A stretch of DNA of 6,374 bases from NCBI RefSeq assembly GCF_039916245.1, contig NZ_JBDSLS010000303.1, positions 1 through 6,374 of the forward strand, read 5' to 3'. This stretch comes from Gelidibacter sp039916245. Lineage in GTDB: Bacteria; Bacteroidota; Bacteroidia; Flavobacteriales; Flavobacteriaceae. The position numbers and the translations under genes were made by a program. Under the pieces are notes generated by a model. That model was not told where the DNA came from. It worked only from the letters and a program-made list of their open reading frames with translations, and made no database searches. Shown here piece by piece: positions 1-6,116 of the stretch (position 1 is the stretch's first letter; the number at the start of each line of letters is the position of its first letter).

Positions 1-656
1 TGATTTGAGCTATTGAAATCTTGCACCCATTTTGGTAATTCGTTCATATAAAAGGTACTGGTAATCCAACGTCCTTCATCTTTTCCATGAAACCAATACG
101 CTGCATTTGCCGTATGACCTGCTGGAAGAATTGCGCCTCTATCCTTAAGTGCTATTCCAATCGTTTTTCCTCGCATTTGCGTAAACAATCGGTTTTCATC
201 AGCAAAAGTGGTTGTTTTCATACGGTGTGGCGACATTTTACCAGCATTATCTGTAGTTCCTACAGATTGTACGCTATCATCACCAGCGCAATACACCGAT
301 TTTTTGATTTCTTTGTCATACCAATCATTCCCTATAATGCCGTGATATTTAGGCGTGGTTCCCGTATAAACAGAGGTGTGCCCAGGCGCTGTGTAAGTTG
401 GGACATAATTAAAGTGATTGTTCTGGCAATTGAAGCCTTCATTCATCATTCGCTTAAACCCACCATCGCCATATTTGTCATAAAAACGCGTGAGGTAATC
501 GTATCGCATTTGATCGACAACAATGCCTACAATTAATTTTGGTTGCGTTTGAATAGTGTTATCTTTGTTGGTCTGTTTTTTTGCATTCTGTTGCTGAGCT
601 TGGAATGTAGAGACAAAAAACAAGGCAAACAGAATGGAGGAAATTACTTTTTTCAT
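1..656 (-). CDS. pafA: PafA-like secreted alkaline phosphatase, N-terminal part (cut by window start)
   Basis: This is probably an alkaline phosphatase of the PafA type (alkaline phosphatase superfamily), which releases phosphate from phosphomonoesters outside the cytoplasm. Only the first 218 codons are present; the 3' part lies beyond position 1. The ATG at 656-654 opens a clear signal peptide (MKK, a hydrophobic stretch at about residues 5-18, likely cleavage after FQA at about 20). Visible active-site positions match the spacing known for Elizabethkingia PafA: D48 in VVDQMRYD, the nucleophile T89 in PTYTAPGH (41 residues after D48), N110 in GIIGNDWYD (21 further on) and the K171-D-R173 pair that marks PafA against other nucleotide pyrophosphatase/phosphodiesterase relatives. 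The second metal-ligand cluster is outside the window. A candidate promoter lies just upstream. It is divergent from the mlaE-like gene. The family call is strong; substrate range is inferred from the family. Confidence 0.9.
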   Translation of the reverse strand, partial: MKKVISSILFALFFVSTFQAQQQNAKKQTNKDNTIQTQPKLIVGIVVDQMRYDYLTRFYDKYGDGGFKRMMNEGFNCQNNHFNYVPTYTAPGHTSVYTGTTPKYHGIIGNDWYDKEIKKSVYCAGDDSVQSVGTTDNAGKMSPHRMKTTTFADENRLFTQMRGKTIGIALKDRGAILPAGHTANAAYWFHGKDEGRWITSTFYMNELPKWVQDFNSSN

Positions 657-679
657 TTTTATTTATTAAATTCAACAAT

Positions 680-710
680 CAAACATACGGCTTTTTTAAA
701 CTATCTAAAA
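680..710 (-). promoter_or_regulatory. Candidate Bacteroidota promoter for the PafA-like gene
   Basis: On the minus strand, TATGTTTG (687-680) is an exact match to the Bacteroidota -7 consensus TAnnTTTG. It is preceded after 19 bp by TTTT (710-707), a one-mismatch -33 element (consensus TTTG). Transcription would begin about 20 bases before the ATG at 656, leaving a short A/T-rich leader ending in TAAATAAAA, typical of this phylum. The -7 element is convincing and the -33 element is weak. I found no equally good promoter on the plus strand for the mlaE-like gene in the same 114-bp gap. Confidence 0.5.
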
Positions 711-770
711 TTGAAATAAAGATTAAATACGTCGCAGTTTTATTTAAATTAGCAGTTATAAAAGTTTAAT

Positions 771-1508
771 ATGAGCTACCTACATAATATTGGTCAATAC
801 TTATTGATGATAAAGGAAATGTTCCGCAAACGCACCAAATGGTCGGTTATGCGGCATTTAATTTTTAAGGACATTGATGATTTGATTATTAACTCCTTAG
901 GTATTGTAGCTTTTATTTCCTTTTTTGTTGGAGGTGTCGTTACCATCCAAACGGCGTTGAATATGACCAGTCCGATTATTCCAAAATCGTTGGTAGGTTT
1001 TGCGACAAGACAATCGATTATTTTAGAGTTTGCGCCCACATTTATCTCCATTATTATGGCAGGAAAAGTAGGCTCTTTCATAACATCCAGCATTGGAACC
1101 ATGCGCGTAACTGAGCAAATCGATGCTTTGGAGGTCATGGGGATCAATGCCATAAACTACTTGGTGTTTCCTAAGTTTATTGCGCTTATGCTCTACCCGT
1201 TTTTGATTTCCATTGCGATGTTCTTGGGAATTATTGGTGGTATGGCCGCTTGTGTTTTCGGAGGATTTGCCACATTAGACGATTATGTTACGGGTCTTCA
1301 AATGGACTTTATACCATTTCACATCGTTTACGCCTTTATTAAGACCTTTGTTTTTGCTTTTTTATTAGCTACCATACCTTCTTATTATGGTTATTATATG
1401 AAAGGTGGCGCATTGGAAGTTGGTAAAGCCAGTACAACCTCATTTGTCTGGACGAGTGTAGCCATCATTCTTTTAAACTATATACTAACCCAAATGTTGC
1501 TAAGCTAA
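771..1508 (+). CDS. mlaE: MlaE-family ABC transporter permease
   Basis: This is the integral inner-membrane permease of an Mla/MCE-type lipid ABC transporter, the class that moves phospholipids between the inner and outer membranes. The protein is 245 residues, near the usual family length. The hallmark motif EQIDALEVMGI is at residues 115-125, preceded by the conserved AGKVGSFITSSIGTMRVTE stretch (97-115). The C-terminal GGALEVGKASTTSFV segment (212-226) is also conserved in the family. Hydrophobic segments lie at about 40-62, 84-107, 135-168, 188-206 and 226-243, with an amphipathic N-terminal helix. The start is the first in-frame ATG of the open stretch and needs no Shine-Dalgarno site in this phylum. 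Its stop overlaps the start of the ATPase gene by one base (TAATG), so the two are surely co-transcribed and probably translationally coupled. No MCE/MlaD substrate-binding gene is adjacent. The family is clear; cargo and direction of transport are not visible. Confidence 0.93.
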   Translation: MSYLHNIGQYLLMIKEMFRKRTKWSVMRHLIFKDIDDLIINSLGIVAFISFFVGGVVTIQTALNMTSPIIPKSLVGFATRQSIILEFAPTFISIIMAGKVGSFITSSIGTMRVTEQIDALEVMGINAINYLVFPKFIALMLYPFLISIAMFLGIIGGMAACVFGGFATLDDYVTGLQMDFIPFHIVYAFIKTFVFAFLLATIPSYYGYYMKGGALEVGKASTTSFVWTSVAIILLNYILTQMLLS

Positions 1509-2275
1509 TGATTGAAGTTAATGACATCCATAAATCCTTTGGTGATATTGAAATCTTAAAAGGAATTTCCACGACGTTTGAAAAGGGAAAGACCAACCTC
1601 ATCATTGGGCAAAGTGGCTCGGGAAAGACTGTTTTTTTAAAGACATTGTTGGGCTTACATACTCCTGATAAAGGCACCATCACCTACGATGGCACAAATT
1701 ATTCAGATTTGACTCCTGACGAAAAAAGTAATTTAAGAGCCAAAATGGGCATGGTTTTTCAAGGAAGTGCGCTTTTTGACTCGATGACCATTGCTGAAAA
1801 CGTAAAATTCCCCTTGCGCATGTTTACCAAACAAAGCAATAGCGAGATGAGCGATCGGGTAAACGAAGTTTTAAAAAGGGTAAATCTTGACGATGACCAT
1901 AATAAATTGCCGAGTGAAGCTTCGGGAGGGATGCAAAAACGAGTCGCCATTGCCAGAGCTATTGTTAACCAACCTAAATATTTGTTTTGCGATGAGCCTA
2001 ACTCAGGATTGGATCCAAAAACAGCTACGGTTATTGATAATTTGATTCAAGAAATTACACGTGAGTATGATATTACGACCATTATCAATACCCATGATAT
2101 GAACTCCGTAATGGAAATTGGCGAGAAAATTATTTTCTTAAAAGACGGACTTAAAGAGTGGGAAGGCTCGAATAAAAACATATTTAAAACAAATAACGAA
2201 GCCGTGACAGGTTTTGTGTATTCTTCAGATTTGTTTCAACGGGTACAAAAGATGTATTTGGAGGAGGATATGTAG
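1508..2275 (+). CDS. mlaF: MlaF-family ABC transporter ATP-binding protein
   Basis: This is the cytoplasmic ATPase partner of the upstream MlaE-type permease, expected to power lipid transport across the envelope. At 255 residues it is a single, complete nucleotide-binding domain. The Walker A motif GQSGSGKT is at 34-41, the Q-loop glutamine at 85 (MVFQGSALF), the ABC signature SGGMQKR at 139-145, Walker B YLFCDEP at 158-164 with catalytic E163, the D-loop SGLDP at 166-170 and the switch histidine H196 in NTHDM. The signature begins ASGGM instead of the more usual LSGGQ; the M after GG is typical of the MlaF branch. The ATG overlaps the permease stop as TAATG. The gene ends in an intergenic tract of short tandem repeats and converges on the DUF389 gene. 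ABC assignment is certain; the MlaF branch is supported by the pairing with MlaE. Confidence 0.94.
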   Translation: MIEVNDIHKSFGDIEILKGISTTFEKGKTNLIIGQSGSGKTVFLKTLLGLHTPDKGTITYDGTNYSDLTPDEKSNLRAKMGMVFQGSALFDSMTIAENVKFPLRMFTKQSNSEMSDRVNEVLKRVNLDDDHNKLPSEASGGMQKRVAIARAIVNQPKYLFCDEPNSGLDPKTATVIDNLIQEITREYDITTIINTHDMNSVMEIGEKIIFLKDGLKEWEGSNKNIFKTNNEAVTGFVYSSDLFQRVQKMYLEEDM

Positions 2276-2301
2276 TTCAGTTGGCAGTCTTCAGTATTCA
2301 A

Positions 2302-2326
2302 GCCTCCGCTAAAGCTTCGGACGGGC
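2302..2326. repeat. GC-rich imperfect hairpin inside the repeat tract
   Basis: CCTCCG (2303-2308) pairs with CGGA-c-GG (2318-2324) around a 9-base loop, with one bulged C at 2322. It is markedly more GC-rich than its surroundings. It sits between an upstream partial repeat copy (around 2285-2295) and the main heptamer array. No T-tract follows on the plus strand, so a standard intrinsic terminator is not indicated. It may be a small dispersed palindromic element. Confidence 0.45.
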
Positions 2327-2333
2327 AAGTCAA

Positions 2334-2389
2334 TCCTCAGTCCTCAGTCTTCAGTCCTCAGTCCTCAGTCTTCAGTCTTCAGTCTTCAG
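2334..2389. repeat. Tandem heptamer array, 8 copies of TCYTCAG
   Basis: Eight uninterrupted 7-base units run from 2334 to 2389: TCCTCAG, TCCTCAG, TCTTCAG, TCCTCAG, TCCTCAG, TCTTCAG, TCTTCAG, TCTTCAG. The only variation is C or T at the third base. Related fragments (CAGTCTTCAGT at 2285-2295) occur before the hairpin, so the array once extended further or was interrupted. It begins about 58 bp after the MlaF stop and is noncoding. There are no unique spacers, so it is not a CRISPR. Slippage or recombination could change its copy number. Confidence 0.9.
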
Positions 2390-2394
2390 TCTTT

Positions 2395-2418
2395 AAACTG
2401 TATTTTCAGTTTTTATTG
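2395..2418 (+). terminator. Weak terminator-like hairpin downstream of mlaEF
   Basis: AAACTG (2395-2400) and CAGTTT (2407-2412) form a 6-bp stem around TATTTT, followed by TTATTG. The stem is short and AU-rich, so it is only a candidate. A second weak candidate lies just after it: TACTT (2430-2434) pairs with AAGTA (2438-2442) and is followed by GGA and eight Ts (2446-2453). Their place after a convergent gene pair favours some terminator here. Confidence 0.3.
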
Positions 2419-2481
2419 AGGCTCGTTTATACTTAAAAAGTAGGATTTTTTTTATAAGATTACTAATTAAAGTTATATCTC

Positions 2482-2558
2482 ATTTCAATTTCAAGTTCGA
2501 CTTCAATTTCAATTTCTCAACTTAACACCTCAACAACAAACAACTCAACAACAAACTA
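2482..2558. repeat. Simple-sequence tract: TTTCAA units and a 15-bp direct repeat
   Basis: The part from 2482 to 2520 is built from degenerate TTTCAA hexamers. It is followed by a 15-base direct repeat, CTCAACAACAAACAA (2529-2543) and CTCAACAACAAACTA (2544-2558). The second copy contains the stop codon of the minus-strand DUF389 gene (2556-2558), so the repeat runs up to that gene's end. The tract is otherwise noncoding, low-complexity and lacks G on the plus strand apart from the GTTCGA variant. Confidence 0.7.
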
Positions 2559-4028
2559 CTTTTCCCGTCTCACCACCAAAGTATCCAACTTATACTTTTG
2601 CTTTAACCATCGCTCCAACTTATTCTGCTCTTTGGCAATAGCATCTGCTTTTATGGTATTATCCCACTTTACGGTAAATTCTGAAATGGTATCCAACCTT
2701 TTAAAGTTAGATGAAATGACCGTTGCATATGACAACTGATCAATATGCTCATAATTGATTTTCACCTCCTTGGTCAATTCTTCAAAAGGAATTTGGAGCG
2801 CTTCATATTTTGATAGTTTTCTAACCTTATTTTCAAGAAAGTCGATTTTTTCCGCTTGAGATAATAGATCCAAAGAATCGCGATATCGCAATTGGGACAT
2901 ATAGTGCAGATTATCTAAGTTTTTTGAACGGTTTTGATTAAAAACCAACAGGGCATTTGCAAGTGCTGGGTAATCTTTCATTCGACCTTTGAGCACCGCA
3001 ATGGTATTATCAGGTATTTGATCTAATCCAAAACTATTCAGCTCTAAAATCGAGGGTTCTCCTTTTTTTTCAGAATAGGTAAAAATCGCATTTGCTTTTA
3101 TAAAATCGGGATGCGGCAATTGCTCCAGTTCCTTATTCAAAAAAGCTTGTGCATCATTCTCAAATTTGCTTTGTCGCCATACATCAATGAACGTAAATGT
3201 TGCTGGAATCATTACAATAATAGCGACAATGGTCGCAATTCTGGACGTTCGATTTCGCTTTGCAGAATTGACATATTTAAGCATAGGGAAGCCTAATATT
3301 TTGAGGACAATAAATGTTGCCAAAGCTATAAAAATAGTATTGATCGTAAACAAATACATGGCACCAAGAAAATAGGGGAAATTACCTTTGGCCAAACCAT
3401 AGCCGGCGGTACATAATGGTGGCATCAATGCCGTGGCAATGGCCACACCAAAGATTGCCGAAGCGATCGTCCCTCTTTTGGTTTTGGCAATAATCAAGGC
3501 CAATCCGCCAAAAAAAGCTATCAACACGTCACGAATATCTGGTTTGACACGCCCTAACAATTCCGACGTATCTTCACTAAGCGGGAAGAATTTAAAGAAC
3601 AAAAACGCCGTGATCAAACTCAAAGCAATCATGATCATTAAATTGGTCAGAGATCGTTTTAGGGTATCCACATCATTAATGGCAAGTGAGAGACCAACAC
3701 CTAAAATTGGGCCCATCAACGGAGAAATCAACATGGCACCAATAACTACTGCAGTTGAATTGGCATTCAAGCCAACGGAAGCCACAAAAATAGAGCAAAT
3801 CAAAATCCACGAGGTTGCGCCTTTAAAGGAAATATCGCCCTTAATGGCCACCAAAGTGGCGTCCTTATCAGTGTCATGCCTAAAATCCAAGAGTTCACTG
3901 AAAAATGTTTTGATGCTTTCCCACAAACCTTGGGCATCTTTCTTTACCGCTTCCTTAGATGCCTCAACAACTTTATCCTGTTGACTCGTTTTTTCTTCTT
4001 CGGAAAAATTAAATTTATTTTCTTCCAT
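2556..4028 (-). CDS. DUF389 family multi-pass membrane protein
   Basis: This is a 490-residue inner-membrane protein with a DUF389 core; the biochemical role of this family is unknown. Residues 1-70 are soluble, charged and predicted helical. About seven hydrophobic segments follow, roughly at 71-87, 91-115, 127-149, 166-183, 187-206, 218-246 and 263-283. The best family signature is the NSTAVVIGAMLISPLMGPI region (90-108) followed by GVGLSLAINDVDTLKRSL (111-127), plus ATALMPPLCTAGYGLAKGN (198-216). Residues about 284-490 are a soluble C-terminal domain with a likely coiled-coil stretch at 385-410 and a basic end. The ATG at 4028-4026 is the first plausible start. It lies 69 bp after the guanylyltransferase gene on the same strand, so co-transcription is possible, though the two have no obvious shared function. 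It converges on mlaF. The family call is confident; any transport function would be a guess. Confidence 0.9.
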   Translation of the reverse strand: MEENKFNFSEEEKTSQQDKVVEASKEAVKKDAQGLWESIKTFFSELLDFRHDTDKDATLVAIKGDISFKGATSWILICSIFVASVGLNANSTAVVIGAMLISPLMGPILGVGLSLAINDVDTLKRSLTNLMIMIALSLITAFLFFKFFPLSEDTSELLGRVKPDIRDVLIAFFGGLALIIAKTKRGTIASAIFGVAIATALMPPLCTAGYGLAKGNFPYFLGAMYLFTINTIFIALATFIVLKILGFPMLKYVNSAKRNRTSRIATIVAIIVMIPATFTFIDVWRQSKFENDAQAFLNKELEQLPHPDFIKANAIFTYSEKKGEPSILELNSFGLDQIPDNTIAVLKGRMKDYPALANALLVFNQNRSKNLDNLHYMSQLRYRDSLDLLSQAEKIDFLENKVRKLSKYEALQIPFEELTKEVKINYEHIDQLSYATVISSNFKRLDTISEFTVKWDNTIKADAIAKEQNKLERWLKQKYKLDTLVVRREK

Positions 4029-4097
4029 TAATTCAGTAATTGGTGGTTGGCGGTGTGAGGTGTGAAAAAAAGACGATAATGTTTTTAATATTTAAAA

Positions 4098-5180
4098 TCA
4101 TCCATAATTCTCACCGAACTTTTCCTTTACAAGATGAAGTACTTCTTTAATGTCTTGTTCCTTGGACTTTGGAAATATAAGTAAAACATCGTCTTTGTCA
4201 ACAATTATATAATCTTTGAGACCGTCAATAACGACAATTTTATTATCCTTTGTCATGATCATATTTCCTGTGGCATCTTCGGTCAAAGTCCTTGCATTTA
4301 CTACAGCATTTTGGCTGGCATCCTTATCGAGTTTATCATATAAACTTCCCCAAGTTCCCAAATCGTTCCAATCAAATTCTGCAAGCAACACATACACCTT
4401 GTCTGAAGCTTCCATAATGGCGTAATCCACGGAAATGTTTTCTGATTTTTCGTAGTTTTCTGCTATAAAAAAATCTTCATCATCCGTATTATAAATGGCG
4501 ATTCCCTTTTCAAAAAGTTCAAATAATTTAGGTTGATGAAATTGAAAGGCTTTAATGACACTTTTGGCACTCCACATAAAAATACCCGCATTCCACAGGA
4601 AATTACCCTGTGTGATGAAAGATTTTGCTGTTTCGTAATCAGGTTTTTCGCGGAATTGTTTTACCGATTTAATAGCCTTTGTGGAGACCTTATCATATTC
4701 AATATATCCAAACCCTGTATTTGGAAACGTGGGCTGAATACCAAGCGTCATCAGTGCATCGTTGGTTTCACAAAAATCAAAAGCCTGTTGTACATTTTGG
4801 GTAAATTTAACTTCGTCTTCAATCCAATGATCACTTGGTGCCACAATCATGACCGCATCAGGATTTTCCTTTTGAATTTTCAAAGAAGCATATAAAATAC
4901 ATGGGGCGGTATTGCGCATGGCAGGCTCCAACAAAACTTGGCGCTTGGTCACATCAGGCAATTGCAGAAAAACCAAATCCTCATAGATGGCATTGGTGAG
5001 AATAAAAATATTCTCTTTAGGAATCAATTGCGCCAATCTTTGGAAAGTCTTTTGAATCAGGGTATCCCCTGTTCCCAACATATCATGGAACTGCTTTGGA
5101 AAATCCTGTGTACTTACCGGCCAAAACCGTGATCCGACACCTCCTGCCATTAAGATGGCATAATAATTTTTATTCTTCAT
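4098..5180 (-). CDS. manC: Mannose-1-phosphate guanylyltransferase (GDP-mannose pyrophosphorylase)
   Basis: This cytoplasmic enzyme makes GDP-mannose from mannose 1-phosphate and GTP, feeding mannose- or fucose-containing surface polysaccharides and glycoprotein glycans. It is 360 residues, matching the short single-domain form without a fused phosphomannose isomerase cupin. Motifs seen are the nucleotide-binding loop AGGVGSRFWP at 12-21 with downstream FPKQF, LEPAMRNTAP at 84-93, APSDHW at 114-119, GFGYIEY at 156-162, FREKPD at 176-181, GNFLWNAGIFMW at 192-203 and DWNDLGTW at 270-277. A beta-rich C-terminal segment follows (about 290-340). I chose the ATG at 5180-5178 because the conserved region begins only six residues later. 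An in-frame upstream ATG at 5258 would add 26 residues, part of them encoded by a palindromic repeat, and is unlikely. The gene follows the SprT-like gene on the same strand after 110 bp. Confidence 0.93.
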   Translation of the reverse strand: MKNKNYYAILMAGGVGSRFWPVSTQDFPKQFHDMLGTGDTLIQKTFQRLAQLIPKENIFILTNAIYEDLVFLQLPDVTKRQVLLEPAMRNTAPCILYASLKIQKENPDAVMIVAPSDHWIEDEVKFTQNVQQAFDFCETNDALMTLGIQPTFPNTGFGYIEYDKVSTKAIKSVKQFREKPDYETAKSFITQGNFLWNAGIFMWSAKSVIKAFQFHQPKLFELFEKGIAIYNTDDEDFFIAENYEKSENISVDYAIMEASDKVYVLLAEFDWNDLGTWGSLYDKLDKDASQNAVVNARTLTEDATGNMIMTKDNKIVVIDGLKDYIIVDKDDVLLIFPKSKEQDIKEVLHLVKEKFGENYG

Positions 5181-5186
5181 ATTAAC

Positions 5187-5206
5187 ATTCCTGTGCAAGC
5201 AGGAAT
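5187..5206. repeat. Small palindrome, copy A, in the guanylyltransferase leader
   Basis: ATTCCTG (5187-5193) and CAGGAAT (5200-5206) form a perfect 7-bp stem with a 6-base loop, TGCAAG. On the minus-strand transcript it ends six bases before the start codon at 5180, where initiating ribosomes bind. It shares its arms with copy B at 5299-5316. It may be a dispersed element by origin that now shapes the leader of this gene; a regulatory effect is only inferred. Confidence 0.7.
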
Positions 5207-5290
5207 CTTTAAATTTATACTTGAAATACTCTATCATCCGAAATGCATTATATCGCAACGCATAGAGACTATATTAACAACTGAATTCTA

Positions 5291-5905
5291 TCAAGAATTT
5301 CCTGCCTTCGCAGGAATTAAGTCCACCTCAGCATTTGGGTTGAAAAGATACAACTTTCCTGACGCAACTTCAACACCTTCATACCGCGTTCGTCTTTTTA
5401 TACCCTTTCTAAAAATGCGCCCATTATAAAGTTGGAACTCACTTCCTAAAGGCACTTCAAAAACATAGGTTTTATCATTAGGAGGATCAAACTGTTTTAA
5501 GGCTAAAGCTAATTTTGTATCCGTATCACTGCTGGCTTTTGGGTTTTTAAAATGTCGTGCCAAAAGCGGCAATAATTCATTTGGAAACACATTCGGATTT
5601 AAAAAAGGCAACATCAATTTTTGAAACGTATGTTTCCACTCCTTACCATGAGGTTTAATATATCGCCCGTAGATGTGATAAGCCTCAAAATGCGCGATCT
5701 CATGAATCAACGTGACCAAAAATCGGTAGTGATTTAAATTGGAGTTTATGGTAATCTGGTGCTTGTTGTTGGGTAACCTCCGATAATCGCCATGACGTGT
5801 TTTACGTTCATTTTTTATTTTCACCACCAAATTATCATGCTTTAAAAGCTCCATAACCTCAGGAATTGCCTGATATGGAATATATTCTTGAAGGGTATTG
5901 TGCAT
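5291..5905 (-). CDS. SprT-like domain metalloprotein
   Basis: This is a 204-residue SprT-like protein, a predicted zinc metalloprotease fold related to E. coli SprT and to the protease domain of Spartan; the bacterial substrate is unknown. The zinc site is visible as H68-E69-x-x-H72 (LIHEIAH), with the third histidine in KPHGKEW (H86) at the spacing usual for the family. The second half (about 145-195, containing NGRIFRKGIKRRTRY and ASGKLYLFNPNAEV) corresponds to the zinc-ribbon region of E. coli-type SprT, but the whole protein contains no cysteine, so no metal can bind there in the usual way. The last residues (IPAKAGNS) come from a palindromic repeat at the 3' end of the gene. The start at 5905-5903 gives a compact N-terminus. 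It is divergent from the J-domain gene and upstream of the guanylyltransferase on the same strand. The domain is certain; proteolytic activity is inferred. Confidence 0.88.
   Translation of the reverse strand: MHNTLQEYIPYQAIPEVMELLKHDNLVVKIKNERKTRHGDYRRLPNNKHQITINSNLNHYRFLVTLIHEIAHFEAYHIYGRYIKPHGKEWKHTFQKLMLPFLNPNVFPNELLPLLARHFKNPKASSDTDTKLALALKQFDPPNDKTYVFEVPLGSEFQLYNGRIFRKGIKRRTRYEGVEVASGKLYLFNPNAEVDLIPAKAGNS
5299..5316. repeat. Small palindrome, copy B, overlapping the SprT-like C-terminus
   Basis: TTCCTGC (5299-5305) and GCAGGAA (5310-5316) form a 7-bp stem with loop CTTC. Read on the minus strand it encodes the PAKAG residues of the SprT-like protein, ending just before its stop codon (5293-5291). 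The arms match copy A at 5187-5206, and the loop differs. The same PAKAG coding signature is well known from short dispersed palindromes that run into gene ends in many bacteria. It could also act as a processing or attenuation hairpin between the two genes. Confidence 0.7.
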
Positions 5906-5975
5906 AGTGGCAAAAATAAGGGATTTGGCGAGATTGTTTAAAGAATTTCGTAAATTTAGATGACAAAATCTAATC

Positions 5976-5983
5976 CAAAAATA
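5976..5983 (-). promoter_or_regulatory. Possible -7 element for the SprT-like gene
   Basis: On the minus strand, TATTTTTG (5983-5976) fits the Bacteroidota TAnnTTTG -7 consensus and would give a leader of about 65-70 bases before the ATG at 5905. There is no good -33 element at the normal distance; the nearest TTG is 25 bp upstream. A second exact match, at 5918-5911, lies only five bases from the start codon and would make a nearly leaderless message. Neither is strongly supported. Confidence 0.3.
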
Positions 5984-6050
5984 AAAGCTGCGAGTTTTAT
6001 GACCATTACAATAATGTGTTATAATTTCAGGTACTAATTAGCTAAACGGC

Positions 6051-6066
6051 TTCATTCACGAATGAA
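6051..6066. promoter_or_regulatory. 16-bp near-palindrome upstream of the J-domain gene
   Basis: TTCATTCACGAATGAA is self-complementary at 14 of 16 positions; only the central two bases do not match. It lies 50 bp before the ATG at 6117 in the 211-bp gap between divergent genes. Its size and symmetry would suit a dimeric regulator's operator, and it could instead fold as an RNA hairpin. No heat-shock CIRCE-type element was recognised. The rest of the gap (5906-6116) shows only the weak promoter-like matches noted for the SprT-like gene. Confidence 0.4.
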
Positions 6067-6116
6067 AAATTAACCATTTAAGACATTTAAAAAACTCTAA
6101 TCTCATAAAAGAACGT

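Noticed and set aside
87..536. Plus-strand open frame of 149 codons
   Set aside because: It lies wholly antisense to the PafA-like gene, has a cysteine- and isoleucine-rich composition and no recognisable domain, while the opposite strand carries conserved active-site motifs.
2334..2389. CRISPR array
   Set aside because: The units are 7 bp, contiguous and without spacers, and no cas gene is present.
3433..3984. Plus-strand open frame of 183 codons
   Set aside because: It is antisense to the DUF389 membrane core; the low-complexity lysine/isoleucine-rich translation mirrors the hydrophobic codons of the real gene.
4029..4097. Terminator or regulatory element between the guanylyltransferase and DUF389 genes
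   Set aside because: The A/T-only inverted stretch near 4083-4098 has no GC pairs, and the tandem GGTGTGA pair at 4052-4065 is too short to interpret. Nothing convincing was seen.
5181..5258. Upstream in-frame ATG at 5258 for the guanylyltransferase, adding 26 residues
   Set aside because: The added residues are not family-like, several are encoded by the palindromic repeat, and the conserved nucleotide-binding loop sits at the usual distance from the ATG at 5180.
5960..6037. Small plus-strand open frame of 25 codons upstream of the J-domain gene
   Set aside because: It is short, has no recognisable features and no clear promoter; such frames are expected by chance. A leader peptide cannot be excluded but is not supported.
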